A DNA stretch of 44,220 nucleotides from Lentisphaeria bacterium (GTDB lineage Bacteria; Verrucomicrobiota; Lentisphaeria; Oligosphaerales; Oligosphaeraceae). Shown here in pieces: positions 38,705 through 44,220 of this stretch; positions within the stretch are counted from its first letter, which is position 1; the number at the start of each line of letters is the position of its first letter. Location of the stretch: contig JAEEXV010000232.1 in assembly GCA_016287975.1 (NCBI GenBank), positions 1-44,220 on the forward strand. The letters run 5' to 3'. The translations under genes and the position numbers were made by a program. The notes beneath the pieces are model-generated. The model ran no database searches, was not told where the DNA came from, and saw only the letters and a list, made by a program, of their open reading frames with translations.

Positions 38705-40747
38705 ATGCAAACGCCCGAAATCACCTGGTCCATCATGCACCCGACGCCGCTCGACGTGGCGTACATGCGCCGCCTCGTCGCCGAACTCCCGCGCTGGCGG
38801 TGCGACAGTTTCGAGATCTGCGCCGAATGCCATTCGCTCCTGGGCGGCATGGACGGCCTTGTCCTCTACGAGGACTACCCCGCCGTCGCCGCCTCCCTCG
38901 ACCGCGCGGGCATCCTCGCCAACCGCGCCCGCCTGCAGGAGATCCTCGACCTCGCCCACGGCGCTGGCAGGCCCGTCTACTACTGGCACCGCGAGGTCAC
39001 CGTCTGGCCGAAGATCCTCGAGGAGACGCCAGAGCTGCTCGACGCCAACGGCGAGTTCGACCTCCTCGGCGCGGCCTACGGAAACCTCCTGCGCTACAAA
39101 CTGGAAAAGACCTTCGAGGCGGTGCCGAACCTCGACGGCCTCGTCCTGACCCTCACCGAGGCCGACTTCTCCGCCATCCACAACTCGTCCCCCGACCGCT
39201 ATCCGCCCGCGCGGGTCGTCGAGCGCATCGTCCGCATCTTCGCCGAGGAGCATGTGAAGCGCGGCAAGCGCTTCATCCTGCGCTCCTTCGGCTCCATCGC
39301 CCAGGACTACGAGGACATCCTCGCGGGCGCGCGCCTCGCCGCCAGCGGCTTCTCCTTCGAGGTCGAGACCAAGATCACCCCGTACGACTTCGACCCGTTC
39401 CTCCCCGACAACCCGTTCCTGCGCCCCGTCGCGCCTGGCATCACCCTCGGCGCCGAATGCGACTGCGAGGGCGAGTTCCTCGGCTTCGGGCACCTCCCCG
39501 CCGAAAACGTCGAGCACATCGTCCGCTTCGTGCGCCACGGGCAGCGCCAGGGCGTCAGCCGCTACACGATCCGCCTCGACCGCATGGGCTGCAACGTCTT
39601 CGACTCCTATCCCATCAACCTCTTCGCCTACCAGCGGGCCATCCTCGATCCCGACGCCACCGCCGAGGGCATCCGCGCCGAGTATGCCGCCGCCCACTAT
39701 CCGCCCGAGTGCGCCGACGAACTGACGGCGCTCGGCGACCTCGGCTTCCGCCTGGTGGAGAAACTGCTCTTCATCGACCATGTCGTCATGTTCCACCAGA
39801 ACCCCGTCGACGCCGATCTCAAATGGATGAAGGCGGGCGGACTCTTCGTGCTTTTCGCGCCCGAAGGCACGCCCCTCGCCCCCCATCAGGGCATCTGGCC
39901 GATGCTCCCCCAGACGACCGTCGGCATCCCCGCCATCCTCGCCGAAAAGCGCGAGGCCCTCGCCATCGCCCGCGACGGCCTCGCCCGCGTGGAGGCGCTG
40001 AAGGGCCGCCTCGACGCCACCGAATACCAACGCCTGTCCCGCCTCTGGGGAAGCGCCCTCCGCGAGGCCGTCGCCATCCAGGCCTTCGTCGCCGCCATCG
40101 CCGCCTACTTCGGGGACATGGCGGAAGACGCGCCCGACGCGCCGCGCCTCCACCGCGCCATCCAGGAGATGGCGGACGCCCTGCACCTGCCGCCGCCCGA
40201 GCGCACGCAGGGAAAGACCGCCTTCCACAACGGCATGGACCACCACATCTTCGCCCTCAGGGACGGCGACTTCTGCGACCGCTTCGACCACTCCATCCTC
40301 GGCGCCGCCTGCCTCCTCCTCGATGAGTACGACGCCGAAACCGCCGCCCGCGCCGAACTGCGCCGACGCCTCCCCGACGCCCTCGACTTCGTCGTCGCGG
40401 GCGGCCTCTTCCAGGACTGGCGCTTCCGCCGCAACATGCACGCCTCCCACGCCGCCCTCCTCGGCGGGCGTCCCGCGCGCCTCGTCGGCAACCCCGTCTT
40501 CCCCAACGGCTTCGTCCGTGTCGCCCTCGCCAGCCATAACGGCACCCCCGCGACGCGCCTGTTCATCGCGGGCGAAGGCCCCTGCCAGGTCTCCGTCGAC
40601 GGCGGCCCCCCGCAGACGCTCGCCCTCACCGCCGATGGCGTTCTCCTCCCGCTGGCCGTCGCGACCGCGGAATCCATCGAACTCGTCTTCACCAAGGCCC
40701 CTGGCCCCGACTACCCCGCCCTCCGCGCCATCGCCCTCCTGCCATAG
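38705..40747 (+). CDS. Large glycosidase-like protein of unknown family
   Basis: 680 aa, no signal peptide. The N-terminal 350 residues look like a TIM barrel: VYYWHREVTVWPK, DGLVLTLTEADFSAIHN, RGKRFILRSFGS, FSFEVETKITPYDFDPF, GAECDCEGEFLGFG, YTIRLDRMGCN. Acidic residues at barrel-strand ends (Glu in TLTEAD, Glu in FEVETK, Glu in GAECDCEGE) could be catalytic. The helical middle part and small C-terminal beta domain are unassigned. GH67/GH20-type enzymes come to mind but no diagnostic motif was recognised, so the family is left open. Last gene of the plus-strand locus; its stop is followed by repeats. Almost no CCGG in 2 kb. Confidence 0.6.
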   Translation: MQTPEITWSIMHPTPLDVAYMRRLVAELPRWRCDSFEICAECHSLLGGMDGLVLYEDYPAVAASLDRAGILANRARLQEILDLAHGAGRPVYYWHREVTVWPKILEETPELLDANGEFDLLGAAYGNLLRYKLEKTFEAVPNLDGLVLTLTEADFSAIHNSSPDRYPPARVVERIVRIFAEEHVKRGKRFILRSFGSIAQDYEDILAGARLAASGFSFEVETKITPYDFDPFLPDNPFLRPVAPGITLGAECDCEGEFLGFGHLPAENVEHIVRFVRHGQRQGVSRYTIRLDRMGCNVFDSYPINLFAYQRAILDPDATAEGIRAEYAAAHYPPECADELTALGDLGFRLVEKLLFIDHVVMFHQNPVDADLKWMKAGGLFVLFAPEGTPLAPHQGIWPMLPQTTVGIPAILAEKREALAIARDGLARVEALKGRLDATEYQRLSRLWGSALREAVAIQAFVAAIAAYFGDMAEDAPDAPRLHRAIQEMADALHLPPPERTQGKTAFHNGMDHHIFALRDGDFCDRFDHSILGAACLLLDEYDAETAARAELRRRLPDALDFVVAGGLFQDWRFRRNMHASHAALLGGRPARLVGNPVFPNGFVRVALASHNGTPATRLFIAGEGPCQVSVDGGPPQTLALTADGVLLPLAVATAESIELVFTKAPGPDYPALRAIALLP

Positions 40748-40814
40748 CGCATATAGTCGGCGTATCTGGCGCGCTGCACATTCCTATTCCGCCCCTGAAA
40801 AACCGAAAAGCCAA

Positions 40815-40834
40815 CCGGCGGGCAAGCCCGCCGG
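40815..40834. repeat. Perfect hairpin CCGGCGGG-CAAG-CCCGCCGG
   Basis: 20-base palindrome with loop CAAG. With its flanks (CCAA before, CACATG after) it is the inverted copy of the element at 36595 (GTGTG before, TTGG after), so it is a dispersed REP-like element that occurs in both orientations. Confidence 0.8.
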
Positions 40835-40857
40835 CACATGCGGGGGAAATGCGGGGC

Positions 40858-41095
40858 CCGGAAACTCCGGAAACTCCGGGAAATCCGGGAAACCCGGGAA
40901 ATCCGGAAAATCCGGAAAATCCGGAAGATCCGGCGGCTTCGCGGCCGTAGCCACGGCGTCCCGCCGTGGCGCCCCCGCCGAGCAAACCAGCACCGCTTCC
41001 GGAAGATCCGGGAAATCCAGAAACTCCGGAAACCCCGGAAACTCCGGAACCGGAAACTCCGGAAAACCCGGAAAACCCGGGAAATCCGAAAACCA
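40858..41095. repeat. Two 9-bp CCGG-rich arrays split by GTAGCCACGGC palindromes
   Basis: Array one (40858-40933) has eight units like CGGAAACTC and CGGGAAATC. Array two (40998-41095) has about ten more degenerate units. Between them at 40946-40970 is CGTAGCCACGGCGTCCCGCCGTGGC, and a second copy of this palindrome follows at 41107-41131. A third is at 44163-44187. The arrays resemble the one at 26952 in unit length and in creating a CCGG at most junctions. The whole gap 40748-41205 holds no gene. Confidence 0.9.
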
Positions 41096-41205
41096 GTGCC
41101 TCGCGACCGTAGCCACGGCATGCGCCGTGGCTATCGTTTTCGGGGCGCCACCCCCAGGCAATCGCCTGCCCTCTTGGGGGGCAGCGCCTGATATGACTCC
41201 TGGGG

Positions 41206-43893
41206 TCACGGGTTGGGGGGCAGGTGCCTGAAGTGCTTGTCGAAGCCGTCGCGGGCGAAGTAGGAGGGGCAGAAGCCGACATGGCAGTTCTTGGCGAGTT
41301 CGCCGCCGAGCCGCTTGGGCTGGTTGTTGAGCTTGCGCACGCTCACCCGGCCTGTTTCAAGGGGCACTTCCTGGACGGCGGGCCAGGCGTTTTCCGCGAT
41401 GACCTTGTTTTGGCGATGGAGCTCTTCGGCGAAGGCGATGACGTCGTCGAGGCGGCTGACGGCGGCGTTGTAGCTGGCGCGGGAGAGGCGTGGGCGGATG
41501 GAGTTGAGGTAGGCGTCGCGGGCCTGGCCCTGCTTGAGGGCCATGAGGGCGTTGTAGGTCGTGATGTCGATCTTGTCGGGAACGGCCAGGCTCTGGGTTC
41601 CCGTCTCCTGCATGAGGAAGGCCCCGATGGTCTTTTCCTGGAGCCTGGTGGCGTCCACGGTGATGTTGCCGTGGTCGTCGGTGGTGATGCCCTCGTCGTT
41701 GAGCAGGCGCATGTAGACGGCGTCAACGTTGCGGGAGTCGATTTGCCCCGCAAGTTTCTTGAGCTGGGTCTTGAAGAGTTTCGTGCCGATGTCGTCGAAG
41801 GTGAATTTGACGGCGCCAGTGCGGTACTGGGAGAAGCCCGCGTCGTTGTCGATGCCCTTGACAGTGACCTTGTGGGTATTGCGGTCGACGTGGATGAAGT
41901 AGTTCGCCCAGTGGCGGTCGGCCTGGCCTGTCACGAGGTCGAGCCACTGCAGGCGGTTGAGCTCGCGCATGATGTCGGCCTTGATCTGCCGCTGCTGTTC
42001 GGGGGGCAGTTGCCTGATTGCCCTGGCGGAGAGGCCCGCGTCAGGCGCAGAGGAGGACTTGCCCTTCGAGAAATCCATGCCTGACAAGCCCTTGGCCTTC
42101 TCCATGAAGAAGCCGAAGACGCCCTTGTGGGTCCCCGCCGAGTAGTTGACGACCATGCGGGCCAGGCCCAGGGCTTCGGCGGCCTTTTTGGTGGCGAAGT
42201 TGAGGTTGATGGTCTGCTGCGTGTCGTCGTAGTTGTTGGCGGTGCCCGCCGCGATGTAGGCGAGGCCGGTGCGGCTTTCCATCTCGCCCTTGAAGAGGAC
42301 GCCCGTGCCGTCGTGGCGCGTGAGTTCAAGGACCGTGCCCGCGACGCCAGCGCCGAGTTGCCTTTCCGAGGCGATGTTGGCGTCTTCGTTCGCGGGGTCC
42401 ACGTCCTCGTCCCGCAGGCCGTGCGCCCGCGCTTCGACGAGGGACGAGATCGAGATCGTTCCGTTGAACACCCCCAACGCCTCCGCGCCCGTGAAGAAAC
42501 GGTCGCTTCCGTGCATTCGGCGGATGGTCCTGCAGAATTCGATGACCACGGAGGCGATGCCGCGGCAGCGCTTGACCATGGTGTTGAATCGGGCCTTCGA
42601 CTGCCCCAGCAGGTCATCCGCCTTGATCGACGCGACCAGCAATTGCGTGGACTTGGTCGAGAGGTCGTTGAATAACGGCTCCAGCTCTTCGAATGTCTTG
42701 GCGGGGTCGATGGCGGCGTCGTAAAGGTTCTGCATGGACAAGAGCGTCTCATCGCGCCTTTGCAGCACCGCCGCGTGCGTTTCGTTTCCAAAGGTGCAGC
42801 TGCGTTCGTAGTTCTCCTCCAGGAGGAGCAGCGATTTTGCGGTTTCGAGGTGGTTTGAGCAAGCCTGCTGCATCACCTCCCTGCGGGCGGACTCGAATCT
42901 CTGCCCGACCTCGGCGAGCGCTTTTTCAAGGGCCTCCACGATGTCCTTGGCCACCACCATTTTCCCACCCTCGCTGTCCCTGACGCCGTTCAGGCGGATG
43001 TCCTGGACGGTCGTCTTCAGCGTCCGAATCTCGCTCTGCAGGGTGGTGAACTCCTCCGTGCGGAGGCTGGTGGCGGGGGTGTTGCGGAAGGAGTCGATCC
43101 TCGCCGCGAGGGCGCGGAATTTGGCGGTGACCGTCTCATTGATCGTCGAGAACGCATCGGCCGTGCCGTGCATGGCCAGCGCCTGGCGCGGCAGCAACTC
43201 GTTCGCCTTGGCCTTCAGGATGGCCACGACGTTGGGATCCGCGTTCCGCCCGAGCGACGCGAGATGCTTCGCGAAATCCTTCATCTGGATGGTCAGGAGA
43301 TTGATTTCCAAGATCCGCCGATCGCAGAGTTGGCGCAGGTCGTTCACCTTGTTGCGGGCCGCCGCATTCACGAGCATCGGAGCCCTGTTCTTCACCCGCT
43401 GGCGGTCGATCGCGTCCAGGATCTTGCCGAATTGCGCCAGCAGGTCCGCGAGATCCTGCTGTGCCTTGATGGCGGCGGCGACGGCCTTGCCCGCCTTGGT
43501 CGACGTCGCGTTGAAATGCCCGTTTGCGTCGAATACGGTGGCGAGTTCGCGGCCAGTGAACCTGTCGAGGGCCTTGAACTTGGTCGCGGCCGTGTCGGCG
43601 GTTTCCTGGAGGAGCTGGAGCGATTGGGGGGTCATGTCCCCGTCGTCCACAAGTTTCTGGAAGGCGTCTTGGATCATTGCACCGTCGACGCTGATGGCGG
43701 AAGCCTTGGCGGCCTTCAAGAGCAGCAGGTCCAGCTGGGTGATCAGCTGCGCTGCCCCTCCAGGCACCTGCGGGGCGTGGATGTTCGCGCCTCCCTGCGC
43801 AGGTGCGCCTGCGGGCTGGCCCCCCTGTGGCTTCGCGGCCTGGACGCCACGGAAGAAATAATCCATCGAAACTTTGTTGATGTCAACTGGCAT
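41206..43893 (-). CDS. Large helical protein with atypical (PI3K/HipA-like) kinase domain
   Basis: 895 aa. Residues about 1-45 are Gly/Ala/Pro/Gln-rich and unordered. About 45-490 are almost entirely helical (LITQLDLLLLKAAKA, EEFTTLQSEIRTLKTTVQDI, REVMQQACSNHLETAK). About 505-780 carry kinase-like motifs in the right order: nucleotide loop LGAGVAGTVLEL (about 511), Lys in GVLFKGEME (about 533), catalytic GQADRHWANYF (Asp about 659) and metal-binding GIDNDAGF (Asp about 681). The DRHxxN form is that of phosphoinositide kinases and HipA-like kinases, not classic HRD kinases. A helical C-terminus follows. ATG 43893 is fixed by AGGGGA seven bases upstream. No signal peptide; no neighbour on its strand. 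Target unknown; an effector-like role is possible but unproven. Confidence 0.7.
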   Translation of the reverse strand: MPVDINKVSMDYFFRGVQAAKPQGGQPAGAPAQGGANIHAPQVPGGAAQLITQLDLLLLKAAKASAISVDGAMIQDAFQKLVDDGDMTPQSLQLLQETADTAATKFKALDRFTGRELATVFDANGHFNATSTKAGKAVAAAIKAQQDLADLLAQFGKILDAIDRQRVKNRAPMLVNAAARNKVNDLRQLCDRRILEINLLTIQMKDFAKHLASLGRNADPNVVAILKAKANELLPRQALAMHGTADAFSTINETVTAKFRALAARIDSFRNTPATSLRTEEFTTLQSEIRTLKTTVQDIRLNGVRDSEGGKMVVAKDIVEALEKALAEVGQRFESARREVMQQACSNHLETAKSLLLLEENYERSCTFGNETHAAVLQRRDETLLSMQNLYDAAIDPAKTFEELEPLFNDLSTKSTQLLVASIKADDLLGQSKARFNTMVKRCRGIASVVIEFCRTIRRMHGSDRFFTGAEALGVFNGTISISSLVEARAHGLRDEDVDPANEDANIASERQLGAGVAGTVLELTRHDGTGVLFKGEMESRTGLAYIAAGTANNYDDTQQTINLNFATKKAAEALGLARMVVNYSAGTHKGVFGFFMEKAKGLSGMDFSKGKSSSAPDAGLSARAIRQLPPEQQRQIKADIMRELNRLQWLDLVTGQADRHWANYFIHVDRNTHKVTVKGIDNDAGFSQYRTGAVKFTFDDIGTKLFKTQLKKLAGQIDSRNVDAVYMRLLNDEGITTDDHGNITVDATRLQEKTIGAFLMQETGTQSLAVPDKIDITTYNALMALKQGQARDAYLNSIRPRLSRASYNAAVSRLDDVIAFAEELHRQNKVIAENAWPAVQEVPLETGRVSVRKLNNQPKRLGGELAKNCHVGFCPSYFARDGFDKHFRHLPPNP

Positions 43894-44220
43894 GATTGAT
43901 TCCCCTGTTGCGCTTTCGTCCGCCCCGCGTTTGCGCCCAATCCTTACTCTGGGGCTCGACTTGCAGACTTTATTGCTTGCTTTGGAATCGGACTCGTCAC
44001 GCTTTATCTCCTCGACGCCGCCGAATGTTACGGGATCGGAAGATATTTCGGGCGCTTTTGCCTTCTTTTCCCTTTGCTATGTTCCCCAAGAGGGTTGGTA
44101 ACAGCCCCTCATAATGCAGACACGCCAGAAGCCTGTGGGTGGGGCGCGATTGACGAAGCGGACGTAGCCACGGCGTCCCGCCGTGGCAGGCGGGTGAGCC
44201 ACACAGGTTTTGCAATGGGG
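43894..44220 (-). promoter_or_regulatory. Upstream region of the kinase-like gene
   Basis: 327 bases, AT-richer than the flanks, no supported gene. Read on the minus strand, 44107-44076 (GGCTGTTACC, then CTTGGGGAACATAGC) matches the segment at 11366-11398 upstream of the Fic island, at a similar distance from the start (about 185 against 193 bases). No convincing -35/-10 pair was found. The palindrome CGTAGCCACGGCGTCCCGCCGTGGC is at 44163-44187, itself inside a wider inverted repeat, GCCTGTG (44131) and CACAGG (about 44202). Confidence 0.45.

Noticed and set aside
40855..41282. Short frames in both directions across the gap after 40747
   Set aside because: They consist of array translations with alternating Arg/Lys/Ile or Phe/Pro/Gly; no start signals.

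Overview
The window is a GC-rich chromosomal segment, most likely from a Lentisphaerae/Victivallales-type bacterium of the PVC group. This is inferred from gene style, not from a marker gene. The signs are small pseudopilin-like proteins with an H-X9-DG tail, LacI and GntR/LacI-type regulators, several secreted beta-helix proteins and glycosidases, DUF6259-like proteins, Gfo/Idh/MocA oxidoreductases with a CxxCP cysteine motif, and many genes without a clear Shine-Dalgarno site. No rRNA, tRNA, CRISPR array or transposase was found.

Layout. (1) 1-9262: plus-strand housekeeping block: clpP (5' truncated), clpX, a periplasmic N-acetylmuramoyl-L-alanine amidase, pyrE, secA, nadE, folE. A secreted beta-helix protein (GH110-like?) follows directly. 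(2) 11.3-13.7 kb: small lower-GC island holding a decayed HTH_26 regulator, a BRO-N/Fic fusion and a four-helix-bundle suffix protein. Each island gene is bracketed by 9-bp TGGGACNNN repeats. (3) 18.1-13.7 kb, minus strand: promoter, pseudopilin, secreted beta-helix protein, Gfo/Idh/MocA oxidoreductase, GH28 polygalacturonase-like enzyme; a GntR-type regulator is divergent from it at 18.35 kb. (4) 19.4-22.3 kb: an HTH protein next to a 27-bp palindrome, a PEGA-like lipoprotein, then hisI and hisG behind a structured leader. (5) 22.3-40.7 kb: an 18-kb plus-strand carbohydrate locus. It opens with a LacI regulator that has its own promoter and operator, then a pseudopilin, a DUF6259-like enzyme, a GH36 alpha-galactosidase, three phosphoesterases of different folds, a second DUF6259-like enzyme, an M28-like/AAC(3)-like fusion, a CBM9-like lipoprotein, a second Gfo/Idh/MocA enzyme and a large glycosidase-like protein. 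(6) 41.2-43.9 kb, minus strand: an isolated 895-aa protein with a long helical N-terminus and an atypical (PI3K/HipA-like) kinase domain.

How they work together (inference): regions 3 and 5 look like two separately regulated saccharide-use loci. Each has a regulator, a pseudopilin, exported hydrolases and an intracellular oxidoreductase. The three phosphoesterases and the GH36 enzyme in region 5 hint at a galactose-containing, possibly phosphorylated glycan.

Two genome-scale signals stand out. First, CCGG is nearly absent from most genes: Thr-Gly is written ACTGGC, Pro-Gly CCTGGC or CCAGGC, Ala-Gly GCAGGC or GCGGGC. It is packed into intergenic 9-bp arrays and is common in the GH36 gene, which therefore looks recently acquired. 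Second, intergenic spaces are filled with several families of dispersed hairpins and 9-bp or 68-bp tandem repeats. All counts given here were made by eye.
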